Assembly (NCBI GenBank): GCA_027627705.1
Contig: CP091242.1
Coordinates: forward strand, 1,574,081 to 1,638,080
Length of the DNA stretch: 64,000 bases
From: Hyphomonadaceae bacterium BL14
GTDB taxonomy: Bacteria > Pseudomonadota > Alphaproteobacteria > Caulobacterales > Maricaulaceae
Direction of reading: 5' to 3'
Below, one piece after another: positions 46,684 to 58,311 of this stretch. A program made the translations under genes and the position numbers. Numbering within the stretch: position 1 is the first letter of the stretch; every line of letters starts with the position of its first letter. The notes below the pieces were generated by a model. It had not been told where the DNA came from. It made no database searches and was given only the letters and a program-made list of their open reading frames with translations.

Positions 46684-47091
46684 ATGACCCCCAAGACCCT
46701 CACCGACCAGCTGTCCGTAAGCCCGCAAATCTCGCCCGAGGACGTGGCGCAGGCGGCCAGGGCGGGCTTCTCCGTGATCATCGCCAACCGGCCCGACCAT
46801 GAAGATCCGGGCCAGCCGGATGCCACGGCCCTGCGCGCGGCGGCCGAAGCGGCGGGCCTCAGCTTTGTGCATATCCCGGTGTCCGGCGGCCAGTTTCCGC
46901 CCGACGCGGTGGCAGCGTTCAAGGAGGCCTCGGCCAAAGGCAAGACGCTCGCCTATTGCCGCTCGGGCACGCGGTGCACGGTGCTGTGGGCGCTGGGCCG
47001 GCCAGACGGCCTGAGCGCGGATGAAATCATTTCCCGCGCCGCCGATGCCGGTTACGACATTTCGGGCCTGCGCAGCCAGCTGGAAGGCTGA
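46684..47091 (+). CDS. TIGR01244 family sulfur transferase / phosphatase-like protein (DUF442)
   Basis: 135 residues of the DUF442/beta-lactamase-hydrolase-like phosphatase fold. The N terminus LTDQLSVSPQISPEDVAQAARAGFSVIIANRPDHED and the phosphate-binding loop YCRSGTRC with cysteine nucleophile are diagnostic. Members resemble dual-specificity phosphatases and rhodanese-like sulfur transferases; the real substrate is unknown. A GGAGG site precedes the ATG. It is 9 bases upstream of the SulP transporter gene, suggesting a sulfur-related pair. Confidence 0.87.
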   Translation: MTPKTLTDQLSVSPQISPEDVAQAARAGFSVIIANRPDHEDPGQPDATALRAAAEAAGLSFVHIPVSGGQFPPDAVAAFKEASAKGKTLAYCRSGTRCTVLWALGRPDGLSADEIISRAADAGYDISGLRSQLEG

Positions 47092-47100
47092 GGCGGCGCC

Positions 47101-48843
47101 ATGCGCCTGTCGCGCTATCTGCCGATCCTGGACTGGGGGCGGCGCTATAAAGGCGAAACGCTGGCCAGCGATCTGACCGCAGCGGTGATCGTCACGATCA
47201 TGCTGATCCCGCAATCACTGGCCTACGCGCTGCTGGCCGGTCTGCCGCCCGAGGCCGGGCTCTATGCCTCCATCGCGCCGCTGATCGCCTACGCGATCTT
47301 CGGCACCAGCCGGGCTCTGGCGGTCGGGCCGGTGGCGGTGGTGTCGCTGATGACGGCGGCGGCGGTGGGGCAGATCGCAGACACCGGCACCATCGGCTAC
47401 GCCACGGCGGCGGTGACGCTGGCCTTCCTGTCGGGCGTGATCCTTTTGCTGATGGGCGTGTTCCGGTTGGGCTTTCTGGCCAATTTCCTGTCCCACCCGG
47501 TCATTTCCGGCTTCATCACGGCGTCGGGCGTGATCATCGCGGCCAGCCAGCTGCGCCATATTCTGGGCGTACCGGGCGGCGGTCACACGCTGGTGGAAAT
47601 CGTGTCGAGCCTGACCGGATCGGTAATGCAGACCAATCCCTACACGCTGGCGGTTGGCACCGCAGCGCTGGGCTTTTTGCTGTTCGTGCGCTCAGGGCTG
47701 AAACCGCTTCTCATGGCCATGCGCGTGCCGGAGAAAGCCGCCGGCATCGTCACCAAGATCGGCCCGGTGATCGCGGTGGCCGCCTCCATCGGCGCGGTGC
47801 TGGTGTTCGATCTCGGCGCGCGCGGCGTGGCGGTGGTGGGCGAGGTGCCGCAAGGGCTGCCGCCCTTCACCTTGCCGAGCTTCGAGCTGGAACTGGTGCA
47901 GCTCCTGCTGGCCTCGGCCATGCTGATCTCGGTGATCGGGTTTGTGGAATCGGTGTCGGTGGCCCAGACCCTGGCCGCCAAGAAGCGCGAGCGCATCGAC
48001 CCCGATCAGGAGCTGGTCGCGCTGGGCGCGTCCAATGTCTCGGCCTCGCTCAGCGGCGGGTTTCCGGTGACCGGCGGCTTTGCCCGCTCGGTGGTCAATT
48101 TCGACGCCGGTGCCGCTACGCCCGCAGCAGGGGCCTTTACAGCTGCGGGTATCTTGCTGGCTGCGGCCTTCCTGACGCCGCTGATCTTTCACCTGCCGAT
48201 TGCGGTGCTGGCGGCGACCATCATCGTGGCGGTGCTGTCGCTGGTGGATTTCGGGGCGCTGGGGCGGGCCTTCCGGTATTCCAAAGCCGATTTCGCCGCC
48301 ATGGCCGCCACCATCGCCGTAACGCTGGTGATGGGGGTGGAAGCGGGCGTAAGCGTTGGCGTGATCCTGTCGCTGGTGCTCTTCCTCTACCGCACCAGCC
48401 GGCCCCATGCGGCCGTGGTGGGTCAGGTGCCGGGCGGAGAGCATTTTCGCAACATCGAGCGCCACGCGGTGATCACCTCGCCGCTGGTGGTGACGCTGCG
48501 GGTGGATGAAAGCCTGTATTTCGCCAATGCGCGCTATCTCGAAGACCGGGTCTATCAGCTCGTCGCCGAAAACCCGGACGCGCGCCACATCATCCTGATG
48601 TGCCCGGCGGTCAATTTCATCGATATGAGCGCGCTGGAAAGCCTCGAGGCCATCAATACGCGCCTGGCCAGCACGGATATCAAGCTGCACCTGTCCGAGG
48701 TGAAGGGCCCGGTCATGGACCGGCTCAAGCGCTCGCACTTCCTGGAGGCGCTGTCGGGGCAGGTCTTCCTGTCGCAATACGAAGCCTTTGCCGCGCTTGA
48801 CCCGGAGACGGCGAAGCGCGCGCTGGCAGGTGTCGCGCGGTAA
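47101..48843 (+). CDS. SulP family inorganic anion transporter with STAS domain
   Basis: 580 residues. The N-terminal SulP domain has about 11-14 hydrophobic helices and the signature IPQSLAYALLAGLPPEAGLYAS. The C-terminal STAS domain runs from about residue 450 (VVTLRVDESLYFANARYLED ... VNFIDMSALESLEAI). SulP transporters move sulfate, bicarbonate or other anions across the inner membrane. The neighbour upstream is a TIGR01244-type sulfur transferase, which makes sulfate the natural guess, but bicarbonate is possible. Confidence 0.94.
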   Translation: MRLSRYLPILDWGRRYKGETLASDLTAAVIVTIMLIPQSLAYALLAGLPPEAGLYASIAPLIAYAIFGTSRALAVGPVAVVSLMTAAAVGQIADTGTIGYATAAVTLAFLSGVILLLMGVFRLGFLANFLSHPVISGFITASGVIIAASQLRHILGVPGGGHTLVEIVSSLTGSVMQTNPYTLAVGTAALGFLLFVRSGLKPLLMAMRVPEKAAGIVTKIGPVIAVAASIGAVLVFDLGARGVAVVGEVPQGLPPFTLPSFELELVQLLLASAMLISVIGFVESVSVAQTLAAKKRERIDPDQELVALGASNVSASLSGGFPVTGGFARSVVNFDAGAATPAAGAFTAAGILLAAAFLTPLIFHLPIAVLAATIIVAVLSLVDFGALGRAFRYSKADFAAMAATIAVTLVMGVEAGVSVGVILSLVLFLYRTSRPHAAVVGQVPGGEHFRNIERHAVITSPLVVTLRVDESLYFANARYLEDRVYQLVAENPDARHIILMCPAVNFIDMSALESLEAINTRLASTDIKLHLSEVKGPVMDRLKRSHFLEALSGQVFLSQYEAFAALDPETAKRALAGVAR

Positions 48844-48864
48844 AATCGCCGCAGTTGGCCGGCT

Positions 48865-48893
48865 CTTGTGTGCCCGATATGCAACACCTACAT
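48865..48893 (+). promoter_or_regulatory. Heat-shock (RpoH)-like promoter of clpB
   Basis: CTTG (48865-48868) and CCTACAT (48887-48893) with an 18-base gap, 85 bases before the clpB ATG. This resembles the alphaproteobacterial RpoH pattern CTTG-N17/18-CyTATnT. Confidence 0.45.
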
Positions 48894-48977
48894 GCGCTTT
48901 GAACCGGGCGGACGGGGCGCTTCAAGCAAGGTCCCGGCCCGCCTGTCTCGCTGACACTCAGGAGACGGATAGCCGCC

Positions 48978-51593
<2,616 letters not shown>

Positions 51594-51599
51594 GGGTGT

Positions 51600-51637
51600 G
51601 GCCGTCCCGGCGTTCCTAAGGGGTGCCGGGACAGGCC
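51600..51637 (+). terminator. Hairpin after clpB, possible terminator
   Basis: GTCCCGGC (51604-51611) and GCCGGGAC (51625-51632) form a perfect 8-bp stem with a 13-base loop, extendable by GGCC/GGCC around one bulge. It starts 10 bases after the stop. There is no strong T-run, so efficiency is uncertain. Confidence 0.4.
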
Positions 51638-51657
51638 TTGCCCTTCGGGCCGGCAGC

Positions 51658-51685
51658 GGGAATGATCGCGGCGCGTTTCATTCCC
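51658..51685 (+). other. Inverted repeat before the dienelactone hydrolase gene
   Basis: GGGAATGA (51658-51665) and TCATTCCC (51678-51685), perfect 8-bp arms with a 12-base spacer, 27 bases before the ATG at 51712. It may be an operator. Confidence 0.35.
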
Positions 51686-51711
51686 CCGCCCCTCAAGATG
51701 CAAGCCCCCTC

Positions 51712-52542
51712 ATGACCCTGCCCTTCGCCGATACCCTGGCCCTGGACGACCGCACGCCGTTCGACACGGTGTTCGATTTTGACGGTGCAGGCATGGCCCA
51801 TCCGGTGCTCGCCAGCGGCCATGGGCCGGGCGTCATCCTGATGCATGAGCTGCCGGGGTTTGTGAGCGAGTTCTGGCGGCTGGCGCGCTGGATCGAGGCG
51901 GCCGGCTTCCGGGTCTATGCTCCCGCTTACATGGACCCGGCGGGCAGTGATCTGGAGGAGGTTCTGGCCCTGCATGGCCGGGTGGGCGGCATGGCGCGTG
52001 CCTGCATCTCCAGAGAGATCCGCCTGTTCGCCCGCGAGGGCGGGTCGCCGATTTCAGACTGGCTGCGCGCGCTCGCCCGTCAGGCCCATGCCGAGTGCGG
52101 CGGGCCGGGCGTGGGCGCGGTGGGTCTGTGCCTGTCAGGCAATTTCGCGTGGTCGGTGGCGATTGACCCCAGCGTCGCCGCCGCCGTGGCCGCCGAACCC
52201 GCCGTGCCGTTCAACAATGCCGGCGGGCTGCACCTTACACCGGCCGAAGCGGCGGGCCTCAAAGCGCGCAGCGACCTGCCGGTGATGGCGCTGCGCTTTG
52301 ACGGCGATCCGTCCTGCAAGGCCGAGCGCTTCGCCGCCCTCACCGATCTCATCGGGCCGGACCGCGCCCTGACGCGGGTCATGCCGGACTCAGCCAAGAA
52401 CCCGAAGGGCAATCCCTTCCCCCATGCGGTCCTCACCAAAGACCTGATCGCAGAAGACGGCCAGCCGACCTTCGAGGCCGCGCGCGAGGTGCTGGGTTAT
52501 CTTGCCGGCAGGCTGCAGACGGACGACGACGCCACAACCTGA
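51712..52542 (+). CDS. Dienelactone hydrolase family protein
   Basis: 276 residues from ATG 51712; the frame runs 63 codons upstream into the clpB tail and is not used. The alpha/beta-hydrolase core has LMHELPGFVSEFW near the oxyanion loop and GLCLSGNFAW with a cysteine nucleophile, as in dienelactone hydrolases, plus a histidine in NPFPHAVLT. Such enzymes open lactones or hydrolyse small esters in the cytosol; the substrate is not evident. Confidence 0.82.
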   Translation: MTLPFADTLALDDRTPFDTVFDFDGAGMAHPVLASGHGPGVILMHELPGFVSEFWRLARWIEAAGFRVYAPAYMDPAGSDLEEVLALHGRVGGMARACISREIRLFAREGGSPISDWLRALARQAHAECGGPGVGAVGLCLSGNFAWSVAIDPSVAAAVAAEPAVPFNNAGGLHLTPAEAAGLKARSDLPVMALRFDGDPSCKAERFAALTDLIGPDRALTRVMPDSAKNPKGNPFPHAVLTKDLIAEDGQPTFEAAREVLGYLAGRLQTDDDATT

Positions 52543-52604
52543 CTCTAGCCGCAGCCGGGTCACCGGAGTATCGTCGCGCGACTCGATCAGCAGGGGTAAC
52601 CGTC

Positions 52605-53174
52605 ATGCTTTGCCGTATCGCCGCGCTCAGCGCTATCGCCGCCGCCTGCGCGCTTGGCGCGCCCGCCCACGCCCAGCTCAGCGAGCTGCGGGTCGGGGTG
52701 GCCGCTCATGACGTGTATAACGGCACCGAGGACGGGTCACAGATCATCGTCGAGGCACTGTTTGACAGTCCCGGTTTCCTGAACTGGGCGTACGCCCCGC
52801 GGCCCTATATCATGGGCTCGTTCAACACGGCGGGCCTGACCAATCTGGGCGCTGTGGGGCTGGCCTGGGAAGGCCCGGTGACCCAGCGCCTGTCTGTCGA
52901 GGGCTCATGGGGCATCGCCTATCATGATGGCGTGACCGATTATGTCGATCTGCCGCCCGACAATCCCGACCGCATCCGCCTGGCCGCCACCCGCGCCGGG
53001 CTCGGCTCGCACTTTCAGTTCCACCTGCGCCTGGGGACCGACTACGCCCTGAACGACACCTGGCGCGTGGGCGTGTTCTACGAGCACTATTCTCACGGCC
53101 AGATCCTGGGTAATGGCCGCAACCAGGCACTGGACGAGATCGGCGTGCGGCTCGGCTACCGGTTCGGGAATTAA
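52605..53174 (+). CDS. Acyloxyacyl hydrolase, PagL-like lipid A 3-O-deacylase
   Basis: 189 residues with a signal peptide (MLCRIAALSAIAAACALGAPAHA). The mature part has the alternating pattern of an eight-stranded outer-membrane barrel and ends in aromatic-rich LGYRFGN. The active-site signature is FYEHYSHGQILGNGRNQALDEIGVRLGYRF, with the His-Ser pair in HYSHG. PagL removes the 3-O acyl chain from lipid A, which softens recognition by hosts or alters the outer membrane. Convergent with the ast cluster; its stop overlaps the astB stop region. Confidence 0.83.
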   Translation: MLCRIAALSAIAAACALGAPAHAQLSELRVGVAAHDVYNGTEDGSQIIVEALFDSPGFLNWAYAPRPYIMGSFNTAGLTNLGAVGLAWEGPVTQRLSVEGSWGIAYHDGVTDYVDLPPDNPDRIRLAATRAGLGSHFQFHLRLGTDYALNDTWRVGVFYEHYSHGQILGNGRNQALDEIGVRLGYRFGN

Positions 53175-54523
53175 CGGCCGGCCCTCTGGAACGGATAGAA
53201 ATCCGATCCCAGCTGCAGAATGCCGGTGAGCGCGTCGAGCGCTGCCCGGTTTTCATCCACCAGAGCCGGATCGCCCAGATCGCCCGGAGCCAGCGTCTCG
53301 CGGTAGTGGGTATGGGCCCAGGCGGTGAGCGCATCATGACGCTGCGCCGTCAGCCAGGCACCCGGATTGACCGCGGCGCGCTGGGCCTCATCCAGCACCA
53401 CGCGCAGGCGCAGACAGGCTGGCCCGCCGCCATTGCGCATGGACTGGCGCACATCAGCGAACTGAACCGCGCCGATGGGTCCATTGCCGGCGGTCAGGCG
53501 CTGGGAATATTCCAGCGTCGAAGCGGTCTCTTCAGTCTCCTTCGGTGCCAACAGGACCTGGCGGCTCTCGCCCGGCCAGATCAGAAGCTGGGAATTGAAC
53601 AGGTATGAGGTGATGGCGTCGATCAGCGGGACCTCGGCGTCGGGCACCTCCACAAAGACCGGCTCGAACAGGCCGTCCGCGGCGCGGCGGATGGCGTCGA
53701 GGGCTGCGGGGGAATCCTCGAACGCGTGCTCGTGATAGAACAGCACCGGGCCGGTCCCCACGCACACCACGTCATTATGGAAGGCACCCGCCTCGATGGC
53801 CTTGCGCGACTGGCGGATATGCACGGTGCGCGCCGGATCGAGTCCGTGGCGGCGCGCGACCGCCTCGCAGGCCTGCAGGGTCTGGCGAGCGGGATACTTC
53901 GCCTGCCAGGTCTCGAACGCGTCGCGGCCATGGACGAAAATCTCCACGCCAGGCGCGCCATGCTGCGCGCACAGGCGCACATGATTGGCCGCGCCTTCAT
54001 CGGCGAAATGGGCCTGGCTGGGCAGAGCGTCGTGGACGGCGAAACGGCGCTCATCGGCGAAGATGCGCGACAGCGCCTTTTGGGTCTGCCGGTGTTCGAT
54101 GGACCGGTGCAGCGCCGTCACCAGATTGGCCGGCGTGAAATGCACACGCCCGTCCGCTGCATCCACGCCCGGCGAGACGGTGGCGGCATTGGCCGCCCAC
54201 ATGGACGAGGCCGACAGCATGTTCAGCGCCAGTTCCGGCGCGGCCTTGTAAGCCGCCTCCCACACCGCGCCATCACTGCGGCCGGTAAAGCCCAGCGCGC
54301 GCAGGGCCGGAATATCCGGACGCTCCTGCGGCGGGAGCAGGCCCTGGACCAGCCCCGCATCGGCCAGGCTTCGCGCCTTGGAGAGGCCTTCCAGCACCCC
54401 GGCGCGCGGACGCGCCACGGCACCGCGATTTTTGGCGCTGGCGAGATTGCCCGGCGCGAGCCCGCCATAATTATGGGTCGGGCCGACCAGCCCGTCGAAA
54501 TTGGCTTCCACCGCGCCGGTCAT
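53171..54523 (-). CDS. astB: N-succinylarginine dihydrolase
   Basis: 450 residues from ATG 54523, which overlaps the astD stop (ATGA); the open frame upstream lies inside astD and is rejected. The N terminus VEANFDGLVGPTHNYGGLAPGNLAS is the family signature. The histidine in GAFHNDVVCVG and the cysteine in NGGGPACLRLRV form the amidinotransferase-type active site. It splits succinylarginine into succinylornithine, ammonia and CO2. Last gene of M20 hydrolase - astA - astD - astB. Confidence 0.97.
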   Translation of the reverse strand: MTGAVEANFDGLVGPTHNYGGLAPGNLASAKNRGAVARPRAGVLEGLSKARSLADAGLVQGLLPPQERPDIPALRALGFTGRSDGAVWEAAYKAAPELALNMLSASSMWAANAATVSPGVDAADGRVHFTPANLVTALHRSIEHRQTQKALSRIFADERRFAVHDALPSQAHFADEGAANHVRLCAQHGAPGVEIFVHGRDAFETWQAKYPARQTLQACEAVARRHGLDPARTVHIRQSRKAIEAGAFHNDVVCVGTGPVLFYHEHAFEDSPAALDAIRRAADGLFEPVFVEVPDAEVPLIDAITSYLFNSQLLIWPGESRQVLLAPKETEETASTLEYSQRLTAGNGPIGAVQFADVRQSMRNGGGPACLRLRVVLDEAQRAAVNPGAWLTAQRHDALTAWAHTHYRETLAPGDLGDPALVDENRAALDALTGILQLGSDFYPFQRAGR

Positions 54524-55974
54524 CCATCGAGCCCCTTGATCGCCTGACGCACCAGGGTGGGTGCCGCCTGGGCTGCCACCGGATACGCGCAGTAATCGGC
54601 TGCATAGAAGGCGCTGGGGCGCAGATTGCCGGACTGGCCGGGGCCACCGAACGGCATGGTCGACGCGGCACCCGGCGTCGGCCGGTTGAAGTTCACAATG
54701 CCCGCCCGTACCAGCGCGCGGAAGCGCGGCCAAAGCGAGGCATCATCACTGACCAGGCCTGCAGCCAGGCCATAGGCGGTGTTGTTGGCTTCGGCCAAAG
54801 CCGCCTCGAAGCTTGCCGCGCGGCGCACCTGCAGCAGCGGGCCGAACACTTCCTCGTCCGGCGTCTTCACGCCCTGCACATCCAACAGGCCCGGCGTTAC
54901 AAAGGCCGGTCCGGGGCCCCGCCCTGCCTTGACAATCGCGCGCGCGCCCAGCGCCAGCAGCGCGTCCTGGGCCTTGAGCACCTGATCAGCGGCGTGGGTG
55001 CTGACCAGCGGCCCCATGAAAGGTTCGGGGCTTGCGTTCCAGACACCCAGCGTCAGCTGCGGGATCAGGGCGGCGACCGCCGCGACCACGGCGTCGCCCG
55101 CCTGGCCTTCGGGCACGATCAGGCGGCGCGCGCACGAGCAGCGCTGACCGGCGGTGATGTAGGCCGACAGGACCGCCACGCGGGCCGCAGCCCCGGCGTC
55201 GGCGGCGTCCCAGACCACAAGCGGGTTGTTGCCGCCCATCTCCAGCGCCAGCTGAATTCCGGTGCGTCCGGCGAACTTTTTGTGGATGAAAGATCCCGTG
55301 GCCCAGGAGCCGGTGAACAGCACGCCATCGAGATCGGGATCATCCAGCGCCGCGGCACCGGTTTCACGCGCGCCCTGCACCAGATTCAGCACGCCGTCGG
55401 GCAGGCCCGCGTCCGCCCACAGCTGCGCCATCAGCGCGCCAATGGCCGGAGTGAGTTCAGACGGCTTGAAGACAATCGTATTGCCCGCCAACAGGGCCGG
55501 GACGATATGGCCATTGGGCAGATGGCCGGGGAAGTTATACGGCCCCAGCACGAACATGACGCCCAGCGGCTTGTGCTCCAGCGTCTGCTCGCCGAAATCG
55601 GTTTCGGTGCGGGTGGTTCCGGTCCGCTCCGCATAAGCCTTCACCGATACCGCGATCTTGCCGGCCATGGCGCCCGCTTCGGTGCGCGCCTCCCAGAGCG
55701 GCTTGCCGGTTTCGCGCGCGATCAGCTCGGCGATGGTCTCGCTGCGTTCTTTCAGGAGCTCGCCGAACCGTTCAGCGATGGCACGGCGCGTGTCATACTC
55801 CGCCAGCGCCCAGTCCGGGAAGGCTGCCCGCGCTGCCGCAAAGGCCGCGCGCACATCCTGCGGCGAGGCGGCAGCACCCTCCCAGACGGTATCGGCACTG
55901 GACGGATCGATGGAGCGGAAGGCAGCGGCGCGGCCATCACGCCAGGCACCATTGATGAAGAGGGACGCGGTCAT
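54520..55974 (-). CDS. astD: N-succinylglutamate 5-semialdehyde dehydrogenase
   Basis: 484 residues, aldehyde dehydrogenase family. The general base sits in LEMGGNNP and the catalytic cysteine in GQRCSCARR; the NAD site includes FTGSWATGSF. The AstD-type N terminus (LFINGAWRDG) and the C-terminal end fit. It oxidises succinylglutamate semialdehyde to succinylglutamate. It starts 4 bases after the astA stop and overlaps astB by 4 bases, so the three are one transcript. Confidence 0.96.
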   Translation of the reverse strand: MTASLFINGAWRDGRAAAFRSIDPSSADTVWEGAAASPQDVRAAFAAARAAFPDWALAEYDTRRAIAERFGELLKERSETIAELIARETGKPLWEARTEAGAMAGKIAVSVKAYAERTGTTRTETDFGEQTLEHKPLGVMFVLGPYNFPGHLPNGHIVPALLAGNTIVFKPSELTPAIGALMAQLWADAGLPDGVLNLVQGARETGAAALDDPDLDGVLFTGSWATGSFIHKKFAGRTGIQLALEMGGNNPLVVWDAADAGAAARVAVLSAYITAGQRCSCARRLIVPEGQAGDAVVAAVAALIPQLTLGVWNASPEPFMGPLVSTHAADQVLKAQDALLALGARAIVKAGRGPGPAFVTPGLLDVQGVKTPDEEVFGPLLQVRRAASFEAALAEANNTAYGLAAGLVSDDASLWPRFRALVRAGIVNFNRPTPGAASTMPFGGPGQSGNLRPSAFYAADYCAYPVAAQAAPTLVRQAIKGLDG

Positions 55975-55978
55975 GGGG

Positions 55979-56995
55979 TCAGTCCTTGATCCAGAAGCGC
56001 ACGGGATCGCCTACGCGCACATCCAGCGCGCGCCGGGCGTCGTCGTCGAGGCCGGCTTGGGCCTCGTCATGGGTGATCTGCGTATAGACACAGCGGAAAT
56101 CGCCGATCCGGTCATTGGAGACCAGGGCGCGGCGGCGGTCACCGGCCGGGCTGGTACCGGCGACCGGCAGCACCCGGCTTTCGCGGATGGTGCGCACCTC
56201 GTCCGCGCCGCACGAGACCAGCGGGCCGCCGTCGAAAATGTCCACATAGCGCTCATAGCGCAGGCCCTCGGCCTCAAGCAGGCGCAAGGCGTTGACGCCG
56301 TGGGGATGGGTCTTGCCGATGACCGCGCGCGCCTCGCGCGGCAAAAGGTCAAGATAGATGAGGTGGGACGGCATGAGGTCGAGGATGAATTGATTGTCGG
56401 TGGCCGCCGAGAGCCGGTCAGCCTCATCAAAGCTCATCCGGAAAAAGGGACGCGACACATGCTCGAAGAAGATGGAATCGCCCTTCTCATCCACCACGCC
56501 GCGCAATTCGGACAAGATGCGCTTGCCGAAGCGCTCGCGGGCGGACGCCACCAGCAGATAGCGCGCCTTGGCCGTCAGACTGCCCGCCCCGGCACCGCGC
56601 GCCGCATCGCTGACAAAGAGCGAGCCGACCTCTGTCGAGCCGGCGAAATCATTGACCAGCAGCATGGCGTCCATGTCAAAGCGCTTGCCCGCTTCCTTCG
56701 AGGCCTGGGCGAAAGTGAAAATCTTGAAGTCGAAATACGGCTTCTTGATCCCCACCATGGCTTTGACCGCCGAGGTGCCCAGGATGTCGCCGGTGTCTGT
56801 ATCTTCCAGCATGAGCTGATAATTGCAGTCGCACGGATCGCTCAGCGTGCCGTCAAACGCGGCTTCCGACGCCGCCAGCTTGGCCGCGAGGGCATCATCG
56901 GGCAGCGACAGGCTGGTGAAGCCCGGACCCGCCGCCCGGGCCAACTTCAAGAACCCGTCGACATCGCCCGACCGGGCCGCGCGCACCACCAGCAT
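55979..56995 (-). CDS. astA: Arginine N-succinyltransferase
   Basis: 338 residues of the AstA/AruG family. It has the N-terminal VVRAARSGDVDGFLKLA, GKRILSELRGVVDEKGDSIFFEHVSRPFF and the C-terminal FDGGPLVSCGADEVRTIRES. It transfers succinyl from succinyl-CoA to the alpha-amino group of arginine, committing arginine to the AST route. A GGGGGAG site precedes the ATG. It lies 30 bases after the M20 hydrolase gene. Confidence 0.96.
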   Translation of the reverse strand: MLVVRAARSGDVDGFLKLARAAGPGFTSLSLPDDALAAKLAASEAAFDGTLSDPCDCNYQLMLEDTDTGDILGTSAVKAMVGIKKPYFDFKIFTFAQASKEAGKRFDMDAMLLVNDFAGSTEVGSLFVSDAARGAGAGSLTAKARYLLVASARERFGKRILSELRGVVDEKGDSIFFEHVSRPFFRMSFDEADRLSAATDNQFILDLMPSHLIYLDLLPREARAVIGKTHPHGVNALRLLEAEGLRYERYVDIFDGGPLVSCGADEVRTIRESRVLPVAGTSPAGDRRRALVSNDRIGDFRCVYTQITHDEAQAGLDDDARRALDVRVGDPVRFWIKD

Positions 56996-57025
56996 GAACT
57001 CTCCCCCTGACGTCCCTGAACCCGG

Positions 57026-58282
57026 CTAGCCCTTCGCCAGCGCGCGCGCCTCTGCAGCGTTGAACCGGCCGCGGGCGAACTGCATCAGCATCACCGCCGA
57101 CAGCTGGGCACGCTCGGGCAGGCTGGAGAGCTTGGCGATCTCCCGGCTGGAATGAATATCTGCGCCGCGTACGCCCAGCGTATCCACATTGGGACAGCCC
57201 GACGCCCACAGATTATTGCCTTCGCACACTCCGCCCGTGTCCTTCCAGCGAATGTCGAGGCCCAGCGGCTCGCCGGCGGCGCGCGTCCATTCGAACATGC
57301 GCAAATTGGCCGGGCTCATGGGCTTGGGCGGGCGGGTGAAGCCGCCATGCAGATCGGCCGCAATGCCGTCGCGCGCATCAGTGAGTTTGACCAGCGCGTC
57401 GATTTCGGCCCGCGCCCAGAGGGCGTCGTCTTCGGTTTTCACCCGCACATTGAAGCGGCAAATGCCCAGCTCCGGTACCACATTGGGGGCACCGCCCCCA
57501 TCAATGCGCGAGACATTGAAGGTGACATGCTCGCGCTGGCCGTTGAGCGCGTCGAGGCGGCGGGCGAAATCGGCCGCGGCGACGATGGCATTGCGGCCCA
57601 GATGATGTTCGCGCCCGGCATGGGCGGCGCGGCCCCGGCAGCGCAGGGAGAAATTGCCCGACCCCTTGCGCGCGCCCGCCAGCGAGCCATCCACCAGCGC
57701 CGGCTCATACGTCATGCCCACATGGGCGTGGCGGCCGAGCTCGGCGAGCACTGGCCCGGAGCCCAGCGAGCCGATCTCCTCGTCAGGGCTGATCAATATG
57801 TCATAGCCGATCTGATCCGCCCACGGGCTGCGCTCCAGCCCCATCAGGGCGGTGAGCATGACGATCAGCCCGCCCTTCATGTCGGCCGTGCCCGGACCAT
57901 TGATGGTGTCGTCGTCCAGCATGCGCCAGGTGTCAAAACCGGATCCCGGCGGGAACACCGTGTCGTGGTGGCCGGTCAGGACGATTTTCACCGGCGCGTC
58001 GGGGCGCTGGGTCAAACGGAAGGCAGGCGTGTACGCCACGTCCCGGATTTCACCATCCAGCTCGATCGTGGTGGACGGTGCCAGTTCCACAGCGCTGATC
58101 CGGCCTTCCAGCGGTGCAAAAGCTGTTTCCAACTCGGCCCGCATGGCTTCCAGCCCGTCGGCGTTCCGGCTGCCGGAATTGATCGCGGACCAGGCTTTGA
58201 CACGCGCAATCATGGCGTCCGCCTCGCCCTCGATCCAGTCGAGAACGGCGCGGTCGTCCCGGTCAAGGGTGAGGGCGGTCAT
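57026..58282 (-). CDS. M20 family metallohydrolase in the ast cluster
   Basis: 418 residues. Metal ligands are clear: GHHDTVF, the bridging aspartate in GPGTADMKGG, the acid pair SPDEEIGS, the TYEPA segment and the C-terminal IHSSRE histidine. It resembles carboxypeptidase G2-like members. It is the first gene of the ast cluster, which lacks astE (an M14-type succinylglutamate desuccinylase) within the window. By position it could hydrolyse succinylglutamate to succinate and glutamate. That assignment is inference; a general aminoacyl or peptide hydrolase is the alternative. Confidence 0.85.
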   Translation of the reverse strand: MTALTLDRDDRAVLDWIEGEADAMIARVKAWSAINSGSRNADGLEAMRAELETAFAPLEGRISAVELAPSTTIELDGEIRDVAYTPAFRLTQRPDAPVKIVLTGHHDTVFPPGSGFDTWRMLDDDTINGPGTADMKGGLIVMLTALMGLERSPWADQIGYDILISPDEEIGSLGSGPVLAELGRHAHVGMTYEPALVDGSLAGARKGSGNFSLRCRGRAAHAGREHHLGRNAIVAAADFARRLDALNGQREHVTFNVSRIDGGGAPNVVPELGICRFNVRVKTEDDALWARAEIDALVKLTDARDGIAADLHGGFTRPPKPMSPANLRMFEWTRAAGEPLGLDIRWKDTGGVCEGNNLWASGCPNVDTLGVRGADIHSSREIAKLSSLPERAQLSAVMLMQFARGRFNAAEARALAKG

Positions 58283-58311
58283 GGACGGCTCCGGTGGCGC
58301 TGCGGCACGGC

